DNA of 43,096 bases from an uncultured Eubacteriales bacterium (lineage in GTDB: Bacteria > Bacillota > Clostridia > Oscillospirales > Oscillospiraceae): positions 1-43,096 of the forward strand of contig URAM01000016.1 in assembly GCA_900545815.1 (NCBI GenBank), read 5' to 3'. Each line of letters opens with the position of its first letter. Position 1 is the first letter of the stretch. Shown piece by piece: positions 22,102-29,762 of this stretch. The notes under the pieces are model-generated. The model did no database searches. It was not told where the DNA came from and was given only the letters and a program-made list of their open reading frames with translations. The position numbers were made by a program, and so were the translations under genes.

Positions 22102-23463
22102 TCACTTGAGCACCCGTTTCAGCAGCGCCAGCTTTTTCTCCCCATAGGGCGGATACCGCAGGGGCACGTCCACCTTCGTGCTCTGCCGGAACACGCTGCG
22201 CTGGTGGGTGAAGGTGTCAAAGGTCTGCTTGCCGTGGTAGCTGCCCATGCCAGAGTACCCTACCCCGCCGAAAGGCTGGTGCTGGCTGGCCAGGTGGAGG
22301 ATGGTGTCATTGATGCAGCCGCCGCCGAAGGAGCAGCGGTTCAAAACCTGCTCCACGACTGCCTTGTGCTGGGTGAACAGGTACAGCGCCAAGGGTCTCT
22401 CGTGGGCAGTGATGTACTGGATGCACTCCTCCAGATCATCGTAGGGAAACAGAGGCAGGATGGGCCCGAAAATCTCCTCCTGCATGATAGGTGCGTCAAA
22501 GGTCAGCTGATCGATGACGGTGGGGGCGATGAAACGCCGGTCATCGTCGCACTGGCCGCCTAGAAGGATGCGCCCCTGGGTCATCAGCCCTTTCAATCGT
22601 TCGTAGTGGCGCCGGTTGACGATGGTGGCCATCTGGCTCAGGTCGCCTTGTGGGAAAAAGACGTCCAGCGCCTGCTGATAGCACGACAGGAAGTGGTTTT
22701 GCACAGCCCTGTGGATAAACAGGTAGTCCGGCTCCACGCAGGTCTGACCGGCGTTCAACACCTTGCCAAAGGCGATGCGCTTGGCCGCCAGGGGGATGTT
22801 GGCGCTCTCGTCCACGATGACGGGGCTTTTGCCCCCCAGTTCTAGGGTCACTGGCGTCAAATGCTTGGCGGCGGCCTCCATGACCACCTTGCCCACCGGC
22901 ACGCTACCGGTGAAGAAGATGTAGTCAAACCGCTCCGCCAGCAGCGCCTCGTCCACTTCCCTGCCTCCTTCTGCCACGGCGATGTACTCCGGTGGGAAGC
23001 AGTCGGCGATCAGGTCGGCAATGGCACGGCTGGTGGCGGGAGCATCGGCGGAGGGCTTTACGATGGCAGTGTTGCCGGCGGAAATGGCGCCGATGAGCGG
23101 GGTCAGGCATAGGTTCACCGGATAGTTCCAGGGCGCCATGATGAGGGTCACGCCGTAGGGTTCTGGGACGGTGTTACACCGTCCCGGCAGCTGACCGATA
23201 GCGGAGGGCATCCGCTTGGGCTTCGTCCACTTGCGCAGGTGCTTTTGGTGATAGCGCAGCTCACTGCGCACCATGCCCACCTCGCTCAAGTGGCTCTCGC
23301 AAGGGGTTTTGTTCAAATCCGCTTGCAACGCCTGATAGAGCGCTTCTTGATGGGTCTCCAAACCGCCGGCCAGCTTGGCCAGGGCTTCCTTGCGGAAGCC
23401 GTAACTCCGAGTCGCACCCGTGGCGTAGTACGCCCGCTGTCTTGCCACCAGTTCAGAAATCAT
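22102..23463 (-). CDS. aldehyde dehydrogenase (class 3 / fatty or coniferyl aldehyde type)
   Basis: A 453-residue NAD(P)-dependent aldehyde dehydrogenase. It has the cofactor motif MAPWNYPVNLCLTPLIGAI, the Glu motif VTLELGGKSPVIV and the catalytic Cys in NAGQTCVEPDY (about residue 240). The C-terminus lacks the oligomerisation extension of longer ALDHs, and the spacing matches the ALDH3 branch, which acts on medium- to long-chain or aromatic aldehydes. The start is placed at 23463 (MISELVARQRAYY) behind AAGGAGAG. An upstream in-frame start at 23499 has no ribosome binding site. It is monocistronic, ending at a bidirectional terminator. The natural substrate is not visible from context. Confidence 0.93.
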   Translation of the reverse strand: MISELVARQRAYYATGATRSYGFRKEALAKLAGGLETHQEALYQALQADLNKTPCESHLSEVGMVRSELRYHQKHLRKWTKPKRMPSAIGQLPGRCNTVPEPYGVTLIMAPWNYPVNLCLTPLIGAISAGNTAIVKPSADAPATSRAIADLIADCFPPEYIAVAEGGREVDEALLAERFDYIFFTGSVPVGKVVMEAAAKHLTPVTLELGGKSPVIVDESANIPLAAKRIAFGKVLNAGQTCVEPDYLFIHRAVQNHFLSCYQQALDVFFPQGDLSQMATIVNRRHYERLKGLMTQGRILLGGQCDDDRRFIAPTVIDQLTFDAPIMQEEIFGPILPLFPYDDLEECIQYITAHERPLALYLFTQHKAVVEQVLNRCSFGGGCINDTILHLASQHQPFGGVGYSGMGSYHGKQTFDTFTHQRSVFRQSTKVDVPLRYPPYGEKKLALLKRVLK

Positions 23464-23499
23464 AGGCTCTCTCCTTTTTCCACAGGCAAGTTTCACCAA

Positions 23500-23635
23500 A
23501 AAGTCTCCCAGAGTTTCGTCACCTCCAGTGACGAAAGAAATTCAAATCCATTTTTTCTGGCGGCACATACGTCAGAAAAAATACTGCTCAGTTCGGATAG
23601 GGCAACCATTGAGCAGCAATCGAGTCCTGTCCGAA
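23500..23635 (+). repeat. structured intergenic element, copy D (divergent)
   Basis: Shares the start AAAGTCTC-CAGAG and two hairpins with copies A-C: hairpin 1 TTTCGTCAC/GTGACGAAA (23514-23536) and hairpin 2, 31 nt long as in all copies (23551-23581). In D the outer arms of hairpin 2 are T6...A6 where A-C have A6...T6, a full swap that keeps pairing. The 3' half differs, with a 13-bp stem CAGTTCGGATAGG/CCTGTCCGAACTG in place of the last two hairpins. It lies between the aldehyde dehydrogenase start and the rpmF terminator. Confidence 0.7.
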
Positions 23636-23653
23636 CTGCAAACTCCATGGAAG

Positions 23654-23694
23654 AAAGATAAAAGCCTGCTTCAAAAAAGCAGACTTTTATCTTT
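23654..23694 (-). terminator. terminator of the yceD-rpmF operon
   Basis: On the minus strand AAAGATAAAAG-CTGCTT pairs with AAGCAG-CTTTTATCTTT over a 5-nt loop with one mismatch. Confidence 0.75.
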
Positions 23695-23717
23695 GCAACC
23701 TATTTCGGAAGGCGAAA

Positions 23718-23909
23718 TTATTCTACCTCAGCATTGGCCTCAACGCTCGCATAGGAACGACCGTTGTACATACCACATGCAGGGCAGATACGGTGAGGCA
23801 TACGGTATGCACCGCAGGAACACTTGACCAGGTTGGGAGCCACCAGCTTCCAGTTTGCACGCCGCTTATTCCGTCTTGCTTTCGATACTTTACCCTTAGG
23901 GACTGCCAT
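23718..23909 (-). CDS. rpmF: 50S ribosomal protein L32
   Basis: A 63-residue basic protein with the L32 start AVPKGKVSKARRNKRRANWKL and the four-Cys zinc knuckle C-x-C...C-x2-C in KCSCGAYRMPHRICPACG. It is a structural component of the large ribosomal subunit. It lies 34 nt after the YceD-like gene, the standard arrangement. The four intact cysteines mark it as the zinc-containing (C+) form; no second rpmF is seen here. Confidence 0.97.
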   Translation of the reverse strand: MAVPKGKVSKARRNKRRANWKLVAPNLVKCSCGAYRMPHRICPACGMYNGRSYASVEANAEVE

Positions 23910-23943
23910 GAAGACACCTCCTTATTCCACCTTTTCAGGCAAT

Positions 23944-24450
23944 TCACTCTTGTTCTGTCGAATCTAACAGCTGCGCCAGCACTGCGAAACGGGGATCCGC
24001 CGCAGGCTTACACTGGCATGGACCTTCATTGAGATCCGCACCGCAAAGGGGACAGCGGCCTTTACAGTCTTCACTGCACAGATGTTTGGTATCCATTGCG
24101 AAGATGAACTCATCCGTCATCACTTCATCAACATCCAATTCCGACCCGGACAGCAGGATGATCTCATCATCCTCCTCGTTCTCCAGCTCGGTCGCCAGCA
24201 GACGCCGGACAGGTACGGACATCACCCGCTCATAAGGCTTCCCGCAGCTGTCACAGTGCAGGTGAAGGTTACTGGAGAGAGTGGCCTCCAATTCCAACAT
24301 TCCCGCACGGTTACGAACCTCTCCCACCACCGTCACCGGCTCACAGATGGGATGGGCACCATAAAAGTCCAGGCTGGAGAGATCCAGTTCACAGGAAAAG
24401 GATTCTTTCGCACCGGGTACATGGATAATCTCTTTTAGATCTAGACGCAT
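23944..24450 (-). CDS. YceD/DUF177-family protein
   Basis: A 168-residue protein of the DUF177 family, nearly always encoded before rpmF and linked to 23S rRNA accumulation or ribosome biogenesis. The motif LHLHCDSCGKPYERVMSVPV has the family's C-x2-C. A second cysteine cluster near the C-terminus (CSEDCKGRCPLCGADLNEGPCQC) is present as in clostridial members and probably binds zinc. The start at 24450 (MRLDLKEIIHVPGA) follows GAGGTG. Promoter and operon with rpmF are clear. Confidence 0.92.
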   Translation of the reverse strand: MRLDLKEIIHVPGAKESFSCELDLSSLDFYGAHPICEPVTVVGEVRNRAGMLELEATLSSNLHLHCDSCGKPYERVMSVPVRRLLATELENEEDDEIILLSGSELDVDEVMTDEFIFAMDTKHLCSEDCKGRCPLCGADLNEGPCQCKPAADPRFAVLAQLLDSTEQE

Positions 24451-24479
24451 AGCACACCTCGCATAACGACACAAGTTGT

Positions 24480-24508
24480 ATTTTACCCCAATATATTGTA
24501 TCTGTCAA
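24480..24508 (-). promoter_or_regulatory. promoter of yceD-rpmF
   Basis: TTGACA (complement of 24503-24508), 17-nt spacer, TAAAAT (complement of 24480-24485). Confidence 0.82.
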
Positions 24509-24525
24509 TGACTTTTTACGGAGGA

Positions 24526-24554
24526 TTGTCATATTCCTCATTTATTGTTATAAT
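24526..24554 (+). promoter_or_regulatory. promoter of the RluA-family gene
   Basis: TTGTCA (24526-24531), 17-nt spacer, TATAAT (24549-24554), back to back with the yceD promoter. Confidence 0.75.
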
Positions 24555-24596
24555 GGAGAGCGACATCTCCCCTGAATCCAAGGAGTCATCCCATCC

Positions 24597-25592
24597 ATGA
24601 AAGAATTTACGGTCGGAAAAAACGACGCCAACCAGCGCTTAGACCGCTGGCTATCCAAAAACCTCCCCCTCCTCCCTGCTCCGCTGGCGCAGAAGTACAT
24701 CCGTCTCAAGCGGGTGAAGCTCAACGGCAAGGGGGCGAAGCGGGACACCCGTTTGCAGGTGGGCGACCTGCTGCAATTATACATCAACGACGAGTTTTTT
24801 GAAATCCCTACGCCGGAAAATGCCTTCTTAAAATTGTTCAAGCCCAAGCTGGACATTTTATATGAGGACGAACATATCCTGCTGGTCAACAAAGCCCCCG
24901 GCATGGTGGTACATGGGGATGAGACGGAGCGCGTGAACACCCTTATCAACCACATCCAGGCGTACCTGTACCAGAAGAAGGAGTGGAACCCCTTTCGGGA
25001 GCACGCCTTCGCACCGGCGCTGTGCAACCGCATCGACCGGAACACCGGCGGCATCGTCATCGCCGCCAAGACCGCCGAGGCGCTGCGGGTGATGAACCAG
25101 AAGATTCGGGATCGGGAGCTGGTCAAGTTGTATCTGTGTGCCATTGTGGGGCAGATCCAGCCGCCGGATGGCACGCTGAAGGGGTATCTGTGGAAGGACG
25201 AGGCCAAGAAGCAGGTCTTTGTCAAGTCCCGTCCCGTGCCCGGCGCCCGGACGGCGGTGACCAAATATCGGACGCTGACCAGCGGACGGGGTCTGTCCCT
25301 GCTGGAATGCGACCTGATCACCGGCCGCACCCACCAAATCCGTGCCCAACTGGCTGCCGCCGGTCATCCCCTCCTGGGCGATGGCAAATACGGCAGCGAG
25401 AAGCTCAATCGCCGCTACGGGATGCGCCGCCAGGCCCTCTGGTCCTGGTCGTTGGAGTTCCGGTTCACCACCCCTGCTGGGGAGCTGGAATACCTCAACG
25501 GACAGCGCTTTCAGGTCAGCGCCGTGGATTTCGCGGCGGAATATTTTCCTGATTATCCCCTGGCGCAGGCGGCAGATTACACCTGGAACTGA
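24597..25592 (+). CDS. RluA-family rRNA pseudouridine synthase
   Basis: A 331-residue pseudouridine synthase of the RluC/RluD subgroup. The N-terminal S4 domain (NQRLDRWLSKNL... KRVKLNGKGAKRDTRLQVGD) binds RNA. The catalytic domain has the motif ALCNRIDRNTGG with the catalytic Asp (HRLDR in most relatives, here NRIDR) and closes with LITGRTHQIRAQLAAAGHPLLGD. It modifies uridines in 23S rRNA or tRNA. AAGGAG lies 11 nt upstream of the ATG. The following lipoprotein gene starts 12 nt downstream and is probably co-transcribed without obvious functional connection. Confidence 0.92.
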   Translation: MKEFTVGKNDANQRLDRWLSKNLPLLPAPLAQKYIRLKRVKLNGKGAKRDTRLQVGDLLQLYINDEFFEIPTPENAFLKLFKPKLDILYEDEHILLVNKAPGMVVHGDETERVNTLINHIQAYLYQKKEWNPFREHAFAPALCNRIDRNTGGIVIAAKTAEALRVMNQKIRDRELVKLYLCAIVGQIQPPDGTLKGYLWKDEAKKQVFVKSRPVPGARTAVTKYRTLTSGRGLSLLECDLITGRTHQIRAQLAAAGHPLLGDGKYGSEKLNRRYGMRRQALWSWSLEFRFTTPAGELEYLNGQRFQVSAVDFAAEYFPDYPLAQAADYTWN

Positions 25593-25604
25593 AAGGAGTT
25601 CTTT

Positions 25605-26822
25605 ATGAAGCGAAAACCCATTGCACTGTTACTGATCCTCTCCATGCTGCTGGCCTTGTCCCTGACCGGCTGCGGCAAGGACACCGCCCTGACGGTCTAC
25701 GCCGAAGGCAATTTCATCCGTCAGGATCTCATCGACGCCTTCACGGAGGAGACGGGCATCGAGGTCAACTACATCATCGGCACCCGCTCTCCGGCAGAGA
25801 CCAAGGCCAAGACCGATGATGCCAACAGCACCAAGACCGATTCCAGTGCGGACGAAGAAGTGGTGCTGCCGGAAGAATCCTCGGTGGACGTCCTGTCCGA
25901 AGTTCGGGCGTGGAAGGAGGAGGACACCCAGGCGCGGGCGGAAAGCTCGGAATCTGATGGCGCCGTCTGCGATTATGACGTGATCCTCACCGACCAGGAC
26001 ATCCTCTCCCAGCTGAAGGAGGAGGATTGCCTGATGGAGCTGGACACCCAGAAGGTGTCCAACTATGACAACATCGCCAAGAAATATCGCAAGCTCAACG
26101 GAGATGGCGCTCTGTACGGTATCCCCGCCCTGTGGGGCATCGCCGGCATCGTCTGGGACACCAAGCTGGTGGATACCCAAGTGAGCAGCTGGGACATTTT
26201 GTGGGATGAGACTTACAAGGGCAAGATCGTCATGCCCGCTACCGCGCGGGAATGTGCCGCTGTGGCGCTGAAGCGCCAGGGCAAGGACGTGAACACCACG
26301 GACAAAAAGGAGCTGGAGGACGCCTACAAGCTGCTGGATGAACAGAAGGATCTGGCTGCCGGATACACCAGCCGAGTGGCCTACACCATGATGACCAACC
26401 AATCCGCCGCCCTGGCTGTGGCTGACTCCGGTGCCGCCATTGACATGATGAGCAACAATGCAAACCTTGCCTTCGCCCTGCCTGACGAGGGCAGCTGGCG
26501 GGTGTGCTACTCCTATTGTGTCCCCGCTGGGACGGAGTGGCCGGAGGAAGCGCAGAAGTTCATCAACTATATGTGCTCCGCCAACAACCTGGCCAAGAAC
26601 GCCGTGTACAGCAAATACTCCACCACCTCTGGAGAAGCGCTGAAGAAGATGAACCAGAGCTGGCACGACAATCCGCTGGCCTATCCGGACGAGACCATCC
26701 GCAAGCAGTCCCCCTTCCTCACCGGCCTGCCCGCTGAAACCGAGACCCTTCACGGCTCCCTGTTCGCCCAGCTCACCGGCGCGGACACAGCCGCAGACAA
26801 CACCAACAACCCTCAGTCCTGA
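25605..26822 (+). CDS. PotD-like extracellular solute-binding lipoprotein
   Basis: A 405-residue lipoprotein with signal peptide (MKRKPIALLLILSMLLALSL) and lipobox LTGC. The fold is that of polyamine/putrescine or iron-type binding proteins: TVYAEGNFIRQDLIDAFTEETG, ALYGIPALWGIAGIVWDT, and SWDILWDETYKGKIVMP. Relative to PotD it has an unusual acidic insert of about 55 residues (residues 60-118, rich in Asp, Glu, Ser and Lys). No ABC permease or ATPase is next to it, so it either uses a transporter encoded elsewhere or serves as a sensor. It is followed by a thioesterase gene at 20 nt. Confidence 0.88.
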   Translation: MKRKPIALLLILSMLLALSLTGCGKDTALTVYAEGNFIRQDLIDAFTEETGIEVNYIIGTRSPAETKAKTDDANSTKTDSSADEEVVLPEESSVDVLSEVRAWKEEDTQARAESSESDGAVCDYDVILTDQDILSQLKEEDCLMELDTQKVSNYDNIAKKYRKLNGDGALYGIPALWGIAGIVWDTKLVDTQVSSWDILWDETYKGKIVMPATARECAAVALKRQGKDVNTTDKKELEDAYKLLDEQKDLAAGYTSRVAYTMMTNQSAALAVADSGAAIDMMSNNANLAFALPDEGSWRVCYSYCVPAGTEWPEEAQKFINYMCSANNLAKNAVYSKYSTTSGEALKKMNQSWHDNPLAYPDETIRKQSPFLTGLPAETETLHGSLFAQLTGADTAADNTNNPQS

Positions 26823-26842
26823 TAGAAAGGAGCAGATCGACT

Positions 26843-27235
26843 ATGACCATGGAACTAGGCTGCAAAGGACGGGCAGAGACCATCGTCACCTCGGAAAAGA
26901 CCGCCAAGACCGCCGGTTCCGGCGCCCTGGACGTTTTCGCCACCCCCTTCATGGCGGCGCTGATGGAGGAGGCCGCCTGGACCTCCATCCAGCCCTATCT
27001 GGAGGACGGTCAGGGCAGTGTGGGCATCGCCCTGAACCTGACCCACGACGCCGCCACCCCCGTGGGGATGAAGGTGTGGGCGGAGAGCACCGTCACCGCC
27101 ATTAACGGCCGGAAGGTGTCCTTCTCCATCACCGCCTATGACGAGACCGGCGTCATCGGCACCTGTGACCACCAGCGTGCCATCATCGACAACGAGAAGT
27201 TCTTCACCCGGTGCCAGAACAAACTCAACCACTGA
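26843..27235 (+). CDS. thioesterase of the FlK-like hotdog family (COG5496)
   Basis: A 130-residue single hotdog-fold protein. The motif FATPFMAALMEEAAW contains the Thr and Glu positions that act in the fluoroacetyl-CoA thioesterase FlK, and THDAATPVGM holds the His. Distal sequence GTCDHQRAIIDNEKF is typical for the family. The substrate is unknown, since most bacterial members are uncharacterised. The ribosome binding site AAAGGAG lies upstream. It is last in the transcript with the RluA-like and PotD-like genes, ending at a terminator 16 nt on. Confidence 0.88.
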   Translation: MTMELGCKGRAETIVTSEKTAKTAGSGALDVFATPFMAALMEEAAWTSIQPYLEDGQGSVGIALNLTHDAATPVGMKVWAESTVTAINGRKVSFSITAYDETGVIGTCDHQRAIIDNEKFFTRCQNKLNH

Positions 27236-27250
27236 AACTCCACCCATGAC

Positions 27251-27279
27251 AAAACCGCCAGCACGATGCTGGCGGTTTT
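27251..27279 (+). terminator. terminator of the thioesterase operon (twin of 27511-27540)
   Basis: AAAACCGCCAGCA / TGCTGGCGGTTTT with a 3-nt loop. An identical 29-nt hairpin occurs at 27511-27540. Confidence 0.85.
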
Positions 27280-27280
27280 G

Positions 27281-27305
27281 AGGGTGTCGATAAAATCGAC
27301 ACCCT
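27281..27305. repeat. perfect hairpin between terminator and repeat copy B
   Basis: AGGGTGTCGAT / ATCGACACCCT with an AAA loop, 11 bp, no T-run. Confidence 0.75.
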
Positions 27306-27468
27306 CTCTCAAAAATGCAAGCATTTTTTCGAAGATAGCAGCCTGGTGCATGCACTCACTGCGTTCGCACACTTACCAGTCTGAGAAGAGAAAAAACTGA
27401 CGTACACGCCGCCAGTTTTTTCAGATTTGATTTTTTCCGTCCTCAGGAGGACGGAACTCTGCGAGGCT
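27306..27468 (-). repeat. structured intergenic element, copy B
   Basis: Assigned to the minus strand. Hairpin 1 TTCCGTCCTC/GAGGACGGAA with a 2-nt loop (27435-27456), hairpin 2 identical to copies A and C (27391-27421), a CTGG/CCAG stem, and hairpin 4 imperfect at its base (27306-27333). Hairpin 1 differs from copy A by a paired A-T to C-G change. The element is bracketed by the two identical terminator hairpins. Confidence 0.8.
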
Positions 27469-27510
27469 CCTGCATCAGTCAACAAAGCAATCTGCTTTTT
27501 TGACAATCTG

Positions 27511-27540
27511 AAAACCGCCAGCACGATGCTGGCGGTTTTT
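27511..27540 (-). terminator. terminator of the glycosyltransferase gene (twin of 27251-27279)
   Basis: AAAACCGCCAGCA / TGCTGGCGGTTTT, identical to the hairpin 260 bp to the left, here ending the leftward gene. Confidence 0.85.
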
Positions 27541-27554
27541 GCATTTTCCTGACT

Positions 27555-28577
27555 TCAGTTGAATTTGTAGATCTTCTGTGCGATGTGATACAGGCCAACG
27601 CTCAGCTTCCGTCCGCCTTTTCCGGGGAAAGTGCCGGCGATGGAGAGGGCACGGTAGTGGAGCTTCTTGTACATGGCCGGATCCTTGGCCTTCAAGTCCT
27701 TCCACAGCTTGTCCTTCTTCTCCAGATTCTCCGGTTCCTCGGACATGATGAGGAAGATGGAGCTAATCATCATCATCATAGACAGGTAGCGCAGCATATA
27801 GGTGCCCAGTTTCGGCTCAAAGCTGCGCAAGGTGTCATAGGAGTAGAAGTCCAGCATAATCCGAGTCACTCGGAGCTGTTGATCCACCCGCTTGATCATG
27901 ACCTGCTCGTTAACACTCTGGTCGTCTCGGCCGATAAAGTAGCGGTACAGGTCTTCGTTCATGTAATAGATGGACTTCACCTGGGGCAGGGGCTGGTAGA
28001 CGAAGATGTTGTCCACATAGAAGGTATGCTTGGGCAGCTCCAGGCCGCAGTCCCGCAGCATCTGGGTGCGGTAGATGACCGAGTGCATGAGCAGATATTC
28101 CGACGGCTTCCAGTGCCCTAAGTCCGCCCAGGTGAACACCTTCCCTTCCGGGAACACATCGGTGTAGCGTACCACCTTGCTGATGCCTTCGGCCACGTGC
28201 TCATAGACGTAGTTGCAGACCATCATATCCAGCGGCTCCTCCCCCTGGGACAGTTCCCGCAGCTTGGTCAGCACCCGCTGCAAGGCATCTTCGTTCAGCC
28301 AGTCGTCGGAGTCCACCACCTTGTAGTACATCCCCTGGGCGTTGCGCAGCCCCTGGTTGACCCCTTCGCCGTGGCCGCCGTTAGGCTGATGGATGGCGCG
28401 GACGATATTGGGGTAGCGCTGGGCATATTCATCTGCGATGGCGCCCGTTTCGTCCGCGGAGCCGTCATCCACCAGGATGATCTCCACCTGATCGCCGCCG
28501 GTCAGCAGAGTGTCCGCACAGTGGCGCATATAGGCTGCGGAATTATAGCAGGGCACCGCAAAAGTAATCAGTTTCAT
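27555..28577 (-). CDS. family 2 glycosyltransferase
   Basis: A 340-residue GT-A fold transferase. It starts MKLITFAVPCYNSAAYMRHC, with the nucleotide-binding EIILVDDGSADETGAIADEY and the metal-binding DSDD in KVVDSDDWLNED. After the catalytic domain (to about residue 210) a C-terminal region carries YFIGRDDQSVNE and a hydrophobic stretch MMMMISSIFLIMS. It resembles enzymes that add sugars to cell-surface polymers. The start is set at 28577 behind GGAG. It stands alone in the window, with no polysaccharide cluster around it, so acceptor and sugar are unknown. Confidence 0.9.
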   Translation of the reverse strand: MKLITFAVPCYNSAAYMRHCADTLLTGGDQVEIILVDDGSADETGAIADEYAQRYPNIVRAIHQPNGGHGEGVNQGLRNAQGMYYKVVDSDDWLNEDALQRVLTKLRELSQGEEPLDMMVCNYVYEHVAEGISKVVRYTDVFPEGKVFTWADLGHWKPSEYLLMHSVIYRTQMLRDCGLELPKHTFYVDNIFVYQPLPQVKSIYYMNEDLYRYFIGRDDQSVNEQVMIKRVDQQLRVTRIMLDFYSYDTLRSFEPKLGTYMLRYLSMMMMISSIFLIMSEEPENLEKKDKLWKDLKAKDPAMYKKLHYRALSIAGTFPGKGGRKLSVGLYHIAQKIYKFN

Positions 28578-28714
28578 AGTTGTTACACGCTCCAAAAATC
28601 ACGATATTACGCTTCACTAGCTTGCCCTATTTTAACACATCCACCAGATAAATAAAACCTTTTTGCAAAAAGCTTTGCCGTTTTTTAATCAAACCTTAAC
28701 CGCCCCGTCCAGAC

Positions 28715-28751
28715 AAAAAACAGGAGCGGACTCCCTTTGAGTCCGCTCCTG
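28715..28751 (-). terminator. terminator of the amino-acid-binding lipoprotein gene
   Basis: CAGGAGCGGACTC / GAGTCCGCTCCTG with a 5-nt loop, followed by TTTTTT on the minus strand. Confidence 0.88.
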
Positions 28752-28794
28752 CAAATCTGTTTGATTGGGGTTGATATCCGGTCAAACGTCCTGA

Positions 28795-29628
28795 TTAAGC
28801 CTTGATATACTTATCAACGATCTTCTGCAGGGTGCCGTCAGCCTTCAGTTCAGCCAGCGCCTTGTTGACTGCCTTGGTCAGGCCAGTGTTGTCCTTGGCG
28901 ATGCAAGCTGCATAATTTTCGGTGACATATTCAGTGTCCAAAATCTTCAGACCCTTGTTGGCTGCCACATAGGACTTAGCGGGTTCGTTGTCGATGATGA
29001 CAGCGTCCACCTGACCCTGGGTCAGAGCCATGACAGCGTCGCTGCCCTTGTTGTACTGGACAACGGAATCCTTGCCATAGTCATCGGTTGCATACTGGTC
29101 ACCAGTAGTGGCCAGCTGGACACCGATCTTCTTGCCCTTCAGGTCGTCGGGCTTTGCGATGGTGGAGTCTTCCTTGACGATGATGACCTGAACACCAGTT
29201 GCATAGGGGTCGGAAAAGTCAACGTTCTTCTGACGGTCGGGATCAACGGTCATGCCAGCCAGACCCAGGTCAGCCTTGCCAGTGGAGACAGCGGTGATGA
29301 TGGAGTCGAATTCCATATCCTCGATCTTCAGCTCCAGACCCATCTTGTCGGCGATGGCCTTGGCGATGTCAGCGTCAATGCCAATCACGTCATCCCCATC
29401 ATAGTATTCATAGGGGGGGAACTGTGCGTTGGTGGCCATGGTCAGGGTGCCTTCGGTAGTCAGCTTGTAGCCTTCGTCAGCGCCTGCTTCAGAGGTAGCA
29501 GCGGAAGTGGTGGGTGCGGGTGCAGCGCTGCCGGTGGAGGAGGTGGTGGTGCTGCTGCCGCCGCCGCAAGCGGTCAGCATGGCAGTGCACATAGTCAGTG
29601 CCAGAATCAGTGCAGATACTTTTTTCAT
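28795..29628 (-). CDS. polar amino-acid ABC transporter substrate-binding lipoprotein
   Basis: A 277-residue lipoprotein: signal peptide, lipobox LTAC, a Ser/Thr/Ala linker, then an SBP_bac_3 domain. It begins GTLTMATNAQFPPYEYYDGDDVIGIDADIAKAI and includes the conserved FDSIITAVSTGKADLGLAGMTVDPDRQKNVDFSDPY, with the Arg that binds the amino-acid carboxylate. The start is set at 29628 by AAGGAG. No permease or ATPase gene is adjacent, so it must work with components encoded elsewhere. An inverted repeat overlaps its likely -10 box. Confidence 0.92.
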   Translation of the reverse strand: MKKVSALILALTMCTAMLTACGGGSSTTTSSTGSAAPAPTTSAATSEAGADEGYKLTTEGTLTMATNAQFPPYEYYDGDDVIGIDADIAKAIADKMGLELKIEDMEFDSIITAVSTGKADLGLAGMTVDPDRQKNVDFSDPYATGVQVIIVKEDSTIAKPDDLKGKKIGVQLATTGDQYATDDYGKDSVVQYNKGSDAVMALTQGQVDAVIIDNEPAKSYVAANKGLKILDTEYVTENYAACIAKDNTGLTKAVNKALAELKADGTLQKIVDKYIKA

Positions 29629-29645
29629 TTTCAGTAGCTCCTTTT

Positions 29646-29676
29646 GAATAATTATACGAATCAACCCTAATTATTC
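29646..29676 (-). promoter_or_regulatory. inverted repeat over the -10 region of the SBP gene
   Basis: Arms GAATAATTA and TAATTATTC separated by 13 nt. On the minus strand a TATAAT (complement of 29651-29656) lies in one arm. The -35 is weak (TCCGAA), as for a regulated promoter. The regulator is unknown. Confidence 0.45.
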
Positions 29677-29762
29677 GGATTTAACTCCCATGATAACAGC
29701 TCTCGCCCGCAAAATCAAGGGGTTTCCTTTGGTGATTTTGCATAACTTCCCACGATTTTCCC

